Source: Panagrolaimus kolymaensis
Taxonomy: Eukaryota > Nematoda > Chromadorea > Rhabditida > Panagrolaimidae
DNA length: 64,000 nucleotides
Reading direction: 5' to 3'
Assembly (NCBI GenBank): GCA_028622995.1
Contig: JAJQJQ010000021.1
Location: forward strand, 1,798,001 to 1,862,000
Made by a program: the position numbers and the translations under genes. Positions 25,981 to 38,086 of this stretch are shown here, piece by piece. Each line of letters opens with the position of its first letter. Position 1 is the stretch's first letter. Below the pieces are notes generated by a model. The model saw only the letters and a list, made by a program, of their open reading frames with translations, was not told the origin of the DNA and made no database searches.

Positions 25981-26297
25981 ACAAGTAATTTTCTTTTCCC
26001 CAAAAAAAGAAATTATTAAAAACATGAGCGAAAAAAAAATAAAAAGAGGCAAACAAGATTTTGTTTGCAACCATCAAAAAAAAACAGCGAAGAAAAAAAG
26101 AAGAGAAATTCTAAAATCTTTGCACTCTCCTTTTTCGAAAACTTTCAAACAACATTGAGAAAGAAGAAAATCAAGGAAAATTTTTTCTTCATTTTTTTAG
26201 CTTTTTTTCGAGAGCTTGCTTGGTGTAAAACAGAAATGTGAAACATCCATGTAAAATGAAAAAAGAAATAGATACATCATCATCATACAAACGTTGG
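25981..26297. other. Orientation-switch interval between the two motif arrays
   Basis: The last AAACTG copy is at 25,967 and the first CAGTTT copy is at 26,298. The roughly 320 bp between hold no motif, A-rich tracts, and a small inverted repeat (GCAAACAA..TTGTTTGC near 26,048). The position would suit a divergent promoter serving minus-strand transcription to the left and plus-strand transcription to the right. That is inference; no promoter element is recognisable. Confidence 0.4.
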
Positions 26298-29200
26298 CAG
26301 TTTTTTTAAAAATAAAATGAATGTTTTCTAAACTTTGAATTTTTTTTCTGGCATCATTTATTTTCTATTGTTGCTTTCTTATTTTTTTTTTGGGAGGGTG
26401 AAAAAGCATTGACTTTTACGCCAAATTTTTTTAACAAACTAAAAAAGGGCATTCAAAAATGAATTATAAAAGTTTACATATGTATGGAAATTTCCGGTGG
26501 CAGTTTAAAATTATATTTAACCATGTAAGACAGTTTAATCTTTAAAATTTAAAAATTTCAAATGGACAAAGATAAACAGTTTATTATTTTCCCTTGTTTT
26601 CAATTTTTCTACAGTTTTTTAATTTACTTTTGTTTGCTATAAAAAAGATGCTAAACTTCCTCTCAGTTTTTTTAACCATATTCAAAAAAAAAATAAAACA
26701 TACCAGTTTCAATAAAAGATTATTTTGTGCTAGCTGTGGTCCAGTTTTTTTAAATTTAAGTGAAAATAAAAATAATTTCCTTTGATATCCGAGTCAATAT
26801 TTATTTATTTTTTGGCTTCTTAAATGGCTTACAAAATGATCCTAGTTTAACAAAAAAGAATTAAAACTAAAAACGCTAAGTTTTTTTTATGTTTAAGTTT
26901 ATAGAAAACTCAAAGATACAGTCACTAAATCTTCGCTAACAATTAAAATTCAAGAAAATCTTATCCAAATTACACAGTTTATAAACCCATTAAAAAAACC
27001 AACCTGCTTTGTGCTACCAAAAAAGCCCAAAATAAATATTTAAACAAAGAATGTTGTAGTTATTAATAATTTTTTTCTTCAAAAAATTATTTATGAACTA
27101 AATTAAGAAATTTTTCATTCATACTTCTTTTTTTTTTACGCCTCCTCTCTTTTTTTTCTAAAAATAATTAAATAAGGTTGTTTGCATGTTTTCGTGTATT
27201 CCTCCAATTCTTCCGTGTTCGCGTGAAAAATATTTGGTGGGTAATAATAAACTTAATTAAATTTTTATTTTTACAAATAAAGAAAAAATAATTTTTCACG
27301 CAAGATTAAATACATTTTTAAGAAATTTTGCAGCTGCTAAGAGAAAATAAAATTAGCACCTACGAAATAAAGAAAAAAAGAAAAAAAGCGAACGAACAGC
27401 GTAAATGCTTTTTCGTTTTAGCATTTTTTACATTTTGCGTGTTTTTCTAATTTTGACTTCAAACTTTCTTTTTTTATTTTTTTTATTTTTTTTATTTTTT
27501 TTATTTACCAAATGAATTTTTGCTTTTGCTTTTTGGCAGCTTTTTCTTAGAGAAAATTTTAAGAAAAATAAAACTATTTTTGGCATTATTTCTTGATAAA
27601 CATTATTTGTATGTACGTTTTTTAGTCGAATATAAAAAAAGTTTAAATTTTTTTCTCTTATTTTCTTAGCTATTTTTAAGCTGTCATGGATTCAAACAGT
27701 TTTTTTTTCTCATTAATTTAGCAAAATAAAAATTGCACATCTGTTTGTTAACTTTTAAAAAATTTCAAAGATAAAAAAGTGTTTTTGTTTCTCATGTCAG
27801 TTTAAGCAATCAAAAAATGAACTATGTTATCAAAATGCATTTTTTTTGGTTTGAAAATTAAAAGAAAAATTTTCATCTTTCTTGACAGTTTTATAAATTA
27901 TTATTAACTCGTAACCTCAAACGATTCGTCGCAGTTAAAATCATAAAAAATAAAAATTTCTTCTGATTGAAATAATTCTTATACTATAGTGAAAAAAATT
28001 CAATCTAATTATTGAGCAAGAAATTGTTCTAGAATCACAGTTTTAAACAATAACAAAAAATAAAGAATGCTTATTATATTCTGAATTACAGTTTTTCCAT
28101 AACAATTTTTTACAAAAGCGCTGATCACACTCACTCGCTTCCAGTTTAATCAATAAATTATAAAATAGCCCGAATCATTAAATGCTTATATCAGTTAAAT
28201 AAAAAAACCCTTTAAATTTTAATGCTCTTTCATAAACTTTAAGTTATGATAATTTTTTAAACGTTAGTTATCAAACATAGTGCTCAGTTAAAAGTTCTTT
28301 TTTGATGTTTCTAATATTTCCAATGTTTAGAAAAAAATCATAAAGAACACGTCTTCACAGTTTTTTTTAAATTTATAAACCAAATTGTGGATTCAATTTG
28401 TTATAAAAAATAAACCCTTTTTTTCTTCAACTTTTCCAAACTATTATCAGTGGTCTTAATTTGACAAAATCATTCATGGGTTTCAATAAAAGTTTACTTT
28501 TTTTTCTTCTTCTTTTTGGTTAATCCAATCTCAAAAACTCGTTCCAGTTTTATAAATTATAATAAACATCAATAAAAAGCCAAGTAATTCTCTGTTTACA
28601 GCTAAAATAAAATAAAAATTGAATTCAACAAGCTGAAGATTAAAATTTTTTCATTTATTTTAATTATTAGAAACAAAAGGGATCGCGTTTCTGTACAGTT
28701 TTATAAAAATAAATAAAAAAAAGCTCAAAATTAACCCAAAAAATCAAATACATAAGTATTTTACGAAAAATATCAAGGAAAATACCATCCTCATGGATTC
28801 ACAGTTAAAAATAAATCTATAACAAACATTATAGAATTATAATATAATACAGTTTAAAAAAATTAAATTTAAATATCCAATAAGCATTCAGTTATGATAA
28901 TTATTAAAAAAAAAGTTAGTTTTCCAAAAAGATGGCAGTCAGTTTAAAATTTCTTGGAAAAAAAAAATATTTTTTATTTTGGAAATATGTAAAAGACACG
29001 ATTTCGATGGTCCTCAGTTATTTTTTTGTTTTAAAATTAAAATTAATAATAAACTTTTTCTTTAATTATATATTATGAAAAAAACCGTAGAATTCAGTTT
29101 TCAAGAGCTATTCTTGTCAATCAAAAGTGAACGAAAATCGATGGCTTTAATTATCAGTTAGTTTATTTTTCTCTCTTTGATAAATCCCTACAACAAAAGT

Positions 29201-29356
29201 TTCGCACAGTTTTCTTATAAAATTTTTGATATTAAAAATTAACGTAAAGTTCCTTGCACAGTTTTAAAATATGAAATAAAATTTGTTTTTTTTATTTATT
29301 ATGTTTAAAGAAAAAATCCGTAATGCATGTTCCCTTCATTTTTAGATTTTTTCATT

Positions 29357-29442
29357 CCAGCCATAGCTCAGTTGGTAGAGCGGAAGACTGTAGTTTGAAT
29401 ATGGCCATCTTTAGGTCGCTGGTTCGAATCCGGCTGGCTGGA
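29357..29442 (+). tRNA. tRNA-Tyr (GTA) with 13-nt intron
   Basis: The cloverleaf is complete: acceptor CCAGCCA pairs with TGGCTGG, followed by discriminator A; D arm GCTC/GAGC; anticodon stem GAAGA/TCTTT with loop C-T-G-T-A-G; T arm GCTGG-TTCGAAT-CCGGC. A 13-nt intron (tttgaatatggcc) sits after position 37, the usual place and common in eukaryotic tRNA-Tyr genes. A run of six T follows at about 29448, fitting Pol III termination. It supplies tyrosine tRNA after intron removal. Confidence 0.96.
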
Positions 29443-29539
29443 AATTCTTTTTTCACTTATCTTTTCAATTTTTTAACTTTAATTGTATCGTTTTGTGCAG
29501 TTTGATTTTTTTAAAGAATATAACATTTTTGCTAAAAAC

Positions 29540-29585
29540 AGGGACATAAAATAGAACCAAATTAAACATGCATGTTTATGTCCCT
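29540..29585. repeat. Short inverted repeat downstream of tRNA-Tyr
   Basis: AGGGACATAAA at 29540 pairs with TTTATGTCCCT ending at 29585, and the interior holds a second palindrome (AAACATGCATGTTT). A second, looser inverted repeat, GTGTCGTCT (29671-29679) with AGACGACAC (29734-29742), follows. The function is unknown; these could be hairpin RNAs or small insertion relics. Confidence 0.5.
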
Positions 29586-32264
29586 TTTGGTTGTTGTAGT
29601 TTTTATAAGCTCCATTCAACCGATGCACAAGACTTTTATATTCTTTTTATGTATGTGTAAGTCAGGGAGTGTGTCGTCTTCTTATTTCAATGAAAAAAAA
29701 ATTAACAAAGCATAAATAACAACGCACAAACATAGACGACACTACCGAAACGAATTGGAGACACTCTCACACTATTTTATCTTTTTTTTTTCACGAACAA
29801 ACGAATGAAAAATTAGACCACAAAAAAAAGACGGAAGGAAAGAAAGTTTTCGTCGTCGCTGTCTTTTGAAGAAAAAAAAATGAGAGGCAAATCGCTTGCT
29901 TGCTTCAGCTATATAACTTTTGCCTATTGGGCCTGGCTTGTTCGTTCTCCTGCTTGCTTGTGTTGTGTGTTGCTTTTTGGTTGGTTGTTTGCGAGTGTTT
30001 GTTGTTTATTTCTTCACATTTTTGTTGTTGAGAGATATCTTTCTTGTTTTTTTTCTTCTTCTTGATGTTGTTTATTTTTTTTTATTTTTGCTATTTATTT
30101 CTTTAATATTAATATTACTAAAAGCTTGAGGCAAAAAAAAGTTTTAAAAAGTTGTTAATTTTTATTATTGATTCCTATAACCTTTCTTCTTACTCAGTTT
30201 TTATGATTCTTTTAAGAGTATTTAATTTTTTTTTGTGTTTGTGACTTCATTTGTGTTTTATCAAATTTAAACAAAACACACAAAAAAATTAAAGTCTCAA
30301 CTTGTCTCTCTCAGTTTTCTCACAAAAAAAATATTTAAAAAAATTCCTTTTGGAAATCAGTTTTTTTCTCTTTCATTTGTTTGTTTGTTGCTCGGTGTTT
30401 TTGACATTTTTCTGTAATTGTCTTCAATTTTATAGAACTGTCAAAATGTCGTCTAAAAAATATATACTTTTGTCTTATGTGTGTGTTTCTTTATTTTTTT
30501 CCGATGCATTGATTTAATTCTTTTTTGTTCTTGCTCAACAACAACACAGTTTTTATTTCAAAAAAATTTTTAAACGTGACTTTAAATTTAATTAGCGTTT
30601 CTTGTATTATTTTTTGTGTCAGTTTAAAAGTTTTAAATTGTAATTTCACAAATGTGATTAACAGAATAAAGTTTAAAAAAATACTGAAAAAGAACTTGAA
30701 CAGTTTTTTGATGATTATAGTTTTTATTGGATTAAAATATATTTTAAATGCACTAATTTTTTCCCATCTTCTCAGTTTTATCTTTACCAAGGTCCTTTAA
30801 CTTCTCCAGTTTAATGCTATTTTTATGCCTCTTTAAATGGATCCTTCAAATGTCGTTGTTTACGTAAACATGCTTTACAGTTTTGAAACTTATATTATAA
30901 TTTTAACAAATTTCCTAGAATTTTTTTTTCGGTGTCGTGCATTTAAAAAATTCTTAATAACTTAATTTTCCTAAAATCCAGCTCGTATGAAACAACAGTT
31001 AAAAAATTGTTATAAACAAAAATAAAACCCTTAATTTTAATAACAACAACTTTTACAACTTCTCAGTTTTATCGTTTGTAAATTTTATTATTTTAAGTCA
31101 CTAATATTTTTCCTTCAAAAATTATTTTTCGTAATAATCGATTTGCATTTTTTTTATCCTTTCTAAAAAAACAACAACAAATTTAAGCGAACAACACCTT
31201 TCAAATGAAGCTTATTTTGCTGAGCTATTGCTTATTTTTATATATAAAAAAAACATACATTTTGTTGCTGTTTTTTTTCTTTCTTTGTTGTTGCATTTTG
31301 AAAAGCAAACAAACATAACCCTTTTTTGCCTTCCCTATATTTCCAGTCATCAGTTTTTTTTGTTTTTGTTGACTATCATCTCCCATTTAAACTCTAGAAA
31401 AATTTTTAAACCCTAGTAAAACTTTTATTTATTTTTGTTTTTTTAATTAACGAAGAAAAAAGAAAGTTTTTTTTCTTCATTAATTTGGCTTAAAAATTTT
31501 TTATTTTGTTTTTCTCAAAAAAATAAGTAAAAAATGAGCAAAGAACAGAAAGTGTTTGGTTTTTGACCACAAATCGAATGGAGGAGAGTTGTTGTTGTTT
31601 TATTTTTATTTTTCTTATTTTTTTTTTGTCTTTGATATTGATTTTTGAAAAACCAAATATGTTCAGAATCCACCAGTTTATAATATAACAAAAATTTTAA
31701 ATCTAGAAAAGTCTGTCCGATATTTTGATGTAAGATTCACACAGTTTAAAATTAAATTTTTTTAAAAGATAAATTAAAAATATCAACACAACCAGCATAC
31801 GTTGATTCTTTGCAGTTTTATATATAATTTTTGCGATAATTTTCAAATAAAATTTTCTAAAGATAGTTTGCATAAACGAAATTCACATCCCCTCAACTAT
31901 GACAGTTTTTTCTTTAATTTGAGCCAAAAATTATTTTTTAACAAACTTTCTAAAATTTTCTTCAGCATCTATTTTAGCTCGGATTCATGATTTTTTATTT
32001 TCTTGACTTACTAAGTCATCGTACAGTTTATCTTTTTGAGATCTTTCAGTCATCTTGTTTTACAGTTTTATGCTTTATTTTCAAAGATGCCTCAAATTTT
32101 CCCCATGCCAAGGATTCATACAGTTTTTCTCTCGCTATTTTGCTTTTTTGGATTAAATATTTTTTGTTATATTCTCCTCCAATCGAATTATTCGTGTTAT
32201 AAACAACTTCTTGCTTCATCAACATGTACTAAAATGATTACAAATTTTCAGACAACAAAAAAAT

Positions 32265-33540
32265 ATGGGTTTATTCGAAATATTCACTGCCGAATTAATG
32301 GCCTTTTCAGTATTTTTTACTTTTTTGCCAATGGTTTTGATTAAACAATGGAAGGAACGTGGAACAGCTGAAGGATTTACATCCGTTAATTTTGTTTTAC
32401 CTATGATGATGTTAGTTTTCTTTCATTTTTAAATAATGGAAATATATATATTTTACTTTTTTAAAGGCAAGCATGTTGGTTCCGTCATGGTTGGATGACA
32501 AATGATAAAGTTAATATTTATCTTAATGGTTTCAATTTAATCGTATTTGCATTTTATATTGCTGCATTTGCTTATTATCAACCTCGGCGAGTAAGTTAAT
32601 TTTCTGTTTGCATACGATGATATTGCCATCATTGACAGTTTTTGAATAATTGAGTGGAAGTTAGTATATATATGACATCATTTTGGTCCAGTTTGTAGTT
32701 CCATAAAATAGTTGGTTATCGTTTTTAGCAATTTGTTTAAGTTTGTTCGAATAATTTTCAAGCGTGACAGTTTTTTAGTTTTGATTAATTAGTAAACCCC
32801 TGGACCCTCGTTTAATCATCACGACAGTTTTATCACTCATGAACTTGCTCATGCAGTTTTATATATATCCCTAAACTCCAACTAGTCGCACACAGTTTTT
32901 AAACCTTTTTTTTTATTTCAGCAATATCTCATTGGTCAAGTTACTGGTTTACTTGTATCACTTTTCTTCCTATTTTCATATGTCGATCAAGAACCTCAAG
33001 ATGAAAAACGTAAAGAGCTTATGAGTGCAGTAGCTGCAATGACTCAAATCTTTTCACTTCTTGGTGGTATTTACGAAATCGTATGTTATACCCTTAATCA
33101 GTTTTTCAAATTCTTTATCGCCATTTGCTTAATTTTAGAAGCGTGCAATTGATCTTAAAACAACTGAATATATTCCCGCATCCATTCAATATGGTATTTT
33201 CTTACTCGTTTCACAATGGACCTTTTTTGCTTTATTAGTTGGAAATTATCATATGTTTGTAAGTTCATTCAATGATTTTACATTTAGCTGTTAGTCACGG
33301 TTAATGGCAGTTGTCTCTGAACTTGTTACTCGAAATAAAAGTTCTAATTTTCTTGATTTTTGCCATTAGCTACTTTACAACACAGTTTATATTTTTCTTA
33401 AACCTTCCTGCATTTTTTAGCTTGCCAACGTTGCTGGTCTTGCCGTCAATGTCATTACCATCGCTATGTATTTTGTTTATCCACCCCTCAATTGGACCGT
33501 ACCCATTTTCAATATCAAACCACAAAAGAAAAAGGAATAA
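32265..33540 (+). CDS. swt: SWEET-family sugar transporter (SLC50/MtN3), five exons
   Basis: Exons 32265..32410, 32467..32590, 32922..33080, 33139..33258 and 33421..33540 join in phase to encode 222 residues. Donors are GTTAGT, GTAAGT, GTATGT and GTAAGT; acceptors end TTAAAG, TTTCAG, TTTTAG and TTTTAG. SWEETs are seven-helix plasma- or endomembrane facilitators that move mono- and disaccharides down their gradient, built of two three-helix MtN3 repeats. Seen: GTAEGFTSVNFVLP and CWFRHGWMTND in the first repeat; TQIFSLLGGIYEI, TTEYIPASIQ and QWTFFALLVGN in the second; and a C-terminal YFVYPPLNWTVPIFNI block, which I recognise as close to the C. elegans swt family. The length is normal for the family. 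A TTTTCAG acceptor ends 14 nt before the ATG (32251), suitable for cis- or spliced-leader trans-splicing. Introns 2-4 carry CAGTTT motifs. Confidence 0.93.
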
Positions 33541-34340
33541 ATAAATTGTTCCTTTTTCATGAAAGCTGTTTTTCAAAAAATTCATGCTTTTATTTTATTA
33601 TATAACTCTTTCTCGTTTTTTCCTTGTGTTGATATAAAAAATACTTAGCTTAAATTCATTGTCCAAAAGCTTAAAATTGTGCCTTTATTTTTTTCTTTTA
33701 ATTGTAGTTTAAATATTTTGTTTATTAATAAGCGTCAAGCTTGGCTTTGCCGTATTAGTGGTTACGAGGTTTATCTTGCCCATTCAGAAATATTATTATT
33801 ATTATTGTATTTTTTATCTTTGCGGTTATCATTTCAGATTTATTGTAGTTTTTTTAAAGATATGTATATTTAATAAAGATTTTTTATAAAATGACTGACT
33901 ATGTTGTTATGACACTTTCATGTAATTTAAAATATCAACCATTCAAGCAAGTTTTGAAACAAAGTTACAGTTTTCTAAAATAAAAGCAAAGTTACTTATT
34001 AGAACGCAGTTTTTTTCGATATCTTTTAAGAACCTAGCTCGCAATAACTACCACAACATCCATATTAATGGTTTGTTTGCAAATAGCAATGAATTTTCAG
34101 TTTATAGAAAATTTTTTGGGCCATTTTACAGTTTAAATTTTGCTTCAAATATTTTAAAATTTTATATGTCTATCTTTAAAAATCAACAGTTTTTTTGTTT
34201 GTTTCTAGAATAATTTATTGCATTGTTCCAAAATTAAACAACGAATGCTACTTGTCCTTGAAAAACAGAAGCCTGACTTTCTTATCAAAGGGCAATATTT
34301 TTACGTCAGAAGCTAATTATCAGTTATCAGCAGCAGCTAC
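33541..34340 (+). promoter_or_regulatory. SWEET 3' region: polyadenylation signal and tail of the CAGTTT array
   Basis: An AATAAA hexamer at 33872-33877 is the likely polyadenylation signal, about 330 bp past the stop. The stretch 33720-33790 is less AT-rich and may be 3' UTR. CAGTTT motifs resume at about 33967, 34006, 34097, 34127 and 34186 and then stop, marking the right edge of the array. Confidence 0.5.
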
Positions 34341-37184
34341 AACATGCTATGATTTTTTACGTCATTACAGCTTCTCACACGATCGCGATCACCATAATTA
34401 TGAGAGCAAAAGTTAATTGTTGAGAGATAAGTTTATAGACCATATTCGCCTTTGTGTGTGTTTTTGCTATTCTGAACTTTGAAACAAGACAAAAAAAACT
34501 ATGTTCTTTTGTACCTTAAATGAAATGAAAAATGTCAATCTTAAATTTTCACAAAACTTTTCCATTGAAAAAAAATTAAAACAGAAGTGCATCAGCGACC
34601 CGCCTTCTAATAATGATTGATAAACTATAAGCTAAAACTGTTCGTTCATCATCGTCGTCAGCAAAAATGAGGTCACAACAACAAAAGACTATCAACAATC
34701 AACTTTTGGTCATAATTTTTTTTGCATAAAAGCTAAACAAATCTCTTCCATTTTATTGCATTTTATGGTATGCTTTTTTGTTGCTTCAATCTTGTCAGAT
34801 AGGTGGTATTGCTGACATAAAAGTAAAGTAAGCCTTTTGTAAAAGCTGCTTTTTTGGATTCATACTTTCGATAATAAACTTTCATTTTTAAATAAAGAAA
34901 ATCCAGATCTTTTCATGATATCATATTGTTGGTGTTGTTTATTGCTGCTGTGAGGTTAAAGAAACAAAAATAGATTTTTTTATATTTTTAGATTATATAT
35001 ACAAACTTTTAATGAATCTTCTTTTTTTTGTGTGCTCTTTTTCAAATAAACATACAAATGTGATAATTCTCTGGAGAGGGTACAACTAAATTAACCCACA
35101 GCTTTTATTAATAGCTTTATTAATCAAAAATCAAATTAGCGGTTTTTTTAGAGAAGAGACAGACTTAAATTAATAATTTTTACCTTTTTTTAAAAAAAGC
35201 GTAGACTTCTTTTTTCTTTCTTTTTCTTTTTTTTTGCAAACGGTTTTTTTTTAATTTTAGCTTTTCAAGTGCTTCAAAAAAAATCCTTTCAATGCCCATT
35301 TCAAGAGTCTTTAGTCTTCAGCAAGAAGAGAAAAAAACGGCAAACATCTATTTATTGCATGTACTTGACGTTTTTTTTAAAGCTAACAAAAAATATTACT
35401 TTTTGGCCAAAAAAAAATGATTCAACTCTGGCAGGATTCGAATCAACAAGCATCTTCTGCTCCGGTGGCAGCGCTTGCGCTTAGTTATCTATTGCGCCAC
35501 TGAGCTTCTTTTACAAAAAGATCCTAAATATTTTTTTTGCTAATCACATTAAAACAACTTATTTCTAATCTTAAATTTTACCTACAAAAAAAAGTTTACC
35601 CAAAATTCTAATAAGCCATTAAGCCATAAAAAAAGAAAATGAAGATGAAGCAAAAATCCAAACTGCTGCTTAGTTTCACATGGTCGGCAGCAACGCAAAA
35701 AAAAGTAAGAACTGCTCCTCCACCTTCTTTTCTCTCTATCTCTTTAATTTTTTTTTTGCTCCTCTAATATTTTACTACTATGACTTTATTTTTTTTAGCT
35801 TTGAGAAAGAAAAAAAGAGCCACAACATCCAACACTTAAAAAGTCATCATCCTCATCATCAACAAATAATACTAGGTTCAATATTCCCACACTTCTTTCA
35901 TTACTTTTATATAATATTATTTTTCTGCAAACTTTTTCTTACTTTACTTTGAGGAGCAAAAAAAATATTTTCGAGCAACTTTTTTACTTTTGGTCTTTCA
36001 CTAATTTTTTCCCCATTCTCGAAAGTTTAAGCATTAAAACAAATTATTTTATTTTTTTATTTATTGGTTTTGGAAAATATGCAAATCTTTTTTTCATTTT
36101 TCATTTTTTTGCGTAGGAATACTTTTTTGTTTTGTTTGTTACTATTGTAGTTGCTCTATTGCGTCAGAGAAAAACATGTTTTATACCATCAAAGTTTTTT
36201 TTTGATTGAAAAAAATAAAAATTGGTAAAGTTTTGAGGGGGGAAATAAACCAAAAGTTAATCGAGTATCGAGATTATAATCTCTCAAATATATTCACAAC
36301 TTTGACGTTGATGACGCGTGTAATAACTTGTTATTTATTTTTTGAATCTAAAATTTATCTAGATGAGTGTAATGAGGAGCCACGTAGCACGACCTCTAAA
36401 ATAAAATAAAAAAAATCAGTTTTTTTTTACTATTTAAATTGTCAAATACAGAGTCAGTCATTCCACGTTTTATAATTTATCTAAAACCTTAAAATTATTA
36501 ACCCTTTTTTTAAATGAATTTTTTTTGATTGGCAAAAAAAATTTAGTAACTGTAGCCGTAAAGATACAATATAAGCTTCCAGTTTGCATCGATTGTATTC
36601 GACGATGTGAATTTGGAAATCCAACTTTATCATCGTTTTTAAAATTCATTTTAGTTTTAATTAAAATTATTTGCTAACCCGCTATTACATATTGAATTTT
36701 TTAAAACTAACATTTAGTATTAAAAATTTCCCCCTTTTTTATCGTTTAAATGCGAGAGTCAGAATAATGGTTCATGAATCAAAAAAATTTTGGATATTGC
36801 AGTTTTGTTGTTTTTAACTTGACCGAAAAAAATTCCTTCCATTTTTGTTTGAATGTACTTTTGATGTGTTTTTTTTCCTGCGTTTATAGCCTAGATTTAC
36901 CAGCCATCAGGGAAAATTGATTTAATATAATAACAACAATAATTTCGACGACAACGTGCAGTTTGCAAAGTTTTCTCTTCCTTCATTTGAATAATTTTTT
37001 GCATTTTGAGTTTTTTTTTTTCTTCTCGTGGTTATTGAATTTCTCCACTAACATAAGTTTTTACTATTTTTTTGATGCTGCGTATTTTTTTTTTATTTGA
37101 ACACTAAAAAAGCTATAATAATAAAACGTGTCTGTCTTTTGTAGGATTTTTATTCTTTCATCGATTTAATAAAAAAAAAATATT
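34341..37184. other. Noncoding AT-rich region upstream of the EF-hand gene
   Basis: I see no gene apart from the tRNA-like relic near 35.46 kb. CAGTTT occurs only sparsely (about 36417, 36578, 36800 and 36958), so the motif array is essentially over. A TTTTGTAG acceptor-like site at about 37137-37144 could be the splice-leader acceptor or the end of a 5' intron for the downstream gene. Confidence 0.5.
35424..35510 (-). pseudogene. Degenerate tRNA-like sequence (tRNA-Arg-like ends)
   Basis: On the minus strand the A-box-like TGGCGCAATAG and the B-box-like GATTCGAATCC are present, and the 3' side (CCTGCCAGAGT) resembles a tRNA-Arg. But the acceptor strands do not pair, the T stem is mismatched and the anticodon region is longer and does not fold into a normal arm. 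It is a tRNA relic or the head of a tRNA-derived SINE rather than a working gene. Confidence 0.5.
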
Positions 37185-37635
37185 ATGGCTTCCGTTGAAG
37201 AACTTCGTAAGTATTTTAATAATTAATTTTAGTTTTTGTTTCGGCAAAAAAAAGATTAAAAATTACGGATTTTTTGATTTGATTTTATGGCTTCTTTTTG
37301 GAATGTCTGAAAATAATATTATTAATAAAAGATAAATATTTCTTAGGCAAAGTTTACAATGAACACGATGATGATGGAAATGGAGTATTAAGCTTTGAAG
37401 AAGCTGAAGAAGCTATTAAAGCTTTGGGTGATAAAGCTAAAGATCCTGCAAATCTTGCTGAAGATTTTAAAAAATTAGCAAATAAAGATGGAGTTATCAC
37501 TTTTGAAGGTTAGTAGCATTTTAGCTTTTTTTATTATGTTGCTCATCCAAAAAAGATGCTCCATGGTTAACAAAAAATATTTAAATTTAAATTTTTTTTT
37601 TAGAATTCAAGCAACTTTGCAAAATTGCAGCATGA
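37185..37635 (+). CDS. Small EF-hand protein, 71 residues, three exons
   Basis: Exons 37185..37206, 37347..37508 and 37604..37635 join in phase; donors are GTAAGT and GTTAGT and acceptors TTCTTAG and TTTTTAG. The protein is a pair of EF-hands and little else. Loop 1 (residues 15-26, DDDGNGVLSFEE) has all canonical calcium ligands. Loop 2 (about 51-62) keeps N, D, G, I and the final E but begins with Leu, so it is probably a weak or non-binding hand. No signal peptide or membrane segment is seen. Two-hand proteins of this size act as calcium buffers or sensors; I do not recognise a specific family member. A 362-bp foldback element begins 90 bp after the stop, in what is probably the 3' UTR. 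The gene is convergent with the FRMD8-like gene. Confidence 0.88.
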
Positions 37636-37724
37636 TTAATTAATTCTCCAACATTCTTAAAATTCTAAAAGTATTCAACCGAAATACAGTCATTTCACTT
37701 CCAATCTTTTCGCCACTTGTTTTA

Positions 37725-38086
37725 CAATGCCTAACGACGACATTTGTTCTGACCATGGTCAACCATGGTCAAAAAGCATGGCAAGCAATATGCGAAATGT
37801 TGCGAAGGTAAAAAATTTTCAAACTTTGAACTTTTTTTACTGTATTTTTTTGATGAATTTTTATTTATTTTTTAACAGTAACTTATTTTTACTACCTATT
37901 TATGTATTTGATATATCGATTTAGACTCTTTTGAACAAAAATTCAATATTGAAATCAAAAAAAAATACTGTTAAAAAAAGTTCGAAGTTTGAAAATTTTT
38001 TACCTTCGCAACATTTCGCATATTGCTTGCCATGCTTTTTGACCATGGTTGACCATGGTCAGAACAAATGTCGTCGTTAGGCATTG
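37725..38086. mobile_element. Foldback MITE with TA target duplication, 362 bp
   Basis: The element starts CAATGCCTAACGACGACA and ends with its inverse complement, flanked by TA on both sides (37723-37724 and 38087-38088). The arms are about 125 bp and almost identical (only a few differences, such as TTTGAA versus TTCGAA), with a central spacer of about 110 bp. The arms contain a short CCATGGTC-AACCATGGTC palindrome. The TA duplication points to Tc1/mariner-type mobilisation. High arm identity suggests a recent insertion. Any transcript of the EF-hand gene reading through would form a long double-stranded hairpin. Confidence 0.9.

Larger units (their letters stand above)
26298..32264 (+). 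repeat. Oriented CAGTTT motif array upstream of the SWEET gene
   Basis: Here the motif reads CAGTTT on the plus strand, for example near 26298, 26502, 26612, 26666, 26742, 27697, 27807, 27886, 28035, 28089, 28142, 28555, 28696, 28857, 28940, 29209 and 29261, then 30197-31070 and 31676-32120. Mixed sequence of about 20-25 nt precedes each CAG and AT-rich sequence follows TTT. Motif-poor gaps are at 26.98-27.69, 29.50-30.19 (around the tRNA) and 31.10-31.67 kb. Apart from tRNA-Tyr no gene is seen. It could be a 5' region or long 5' intron of the SWEET gene. Confidence 0.78.

Noticed and set aside
29880..30065. 61-codon frame with a hydrophobic stretch resembling a signal peptide
   Set aside because: Hydrophobicity follows from T-rich DNA, and a second frame overlaps it equally well. 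It lies in a motif-poor gap that might instead be 5' regulatory DNA.
34195..34416. 73-codon frame downstream of the SWEET gene
   Set aside because: No recognisable domain or splice support; it overlaps the last CAGTTT copies.
37727..37924. 65-codon frame just after the EF-hand gene
   Set aside because: It lies entirely inside the arm and spacer of the TA-flanked foldback element.
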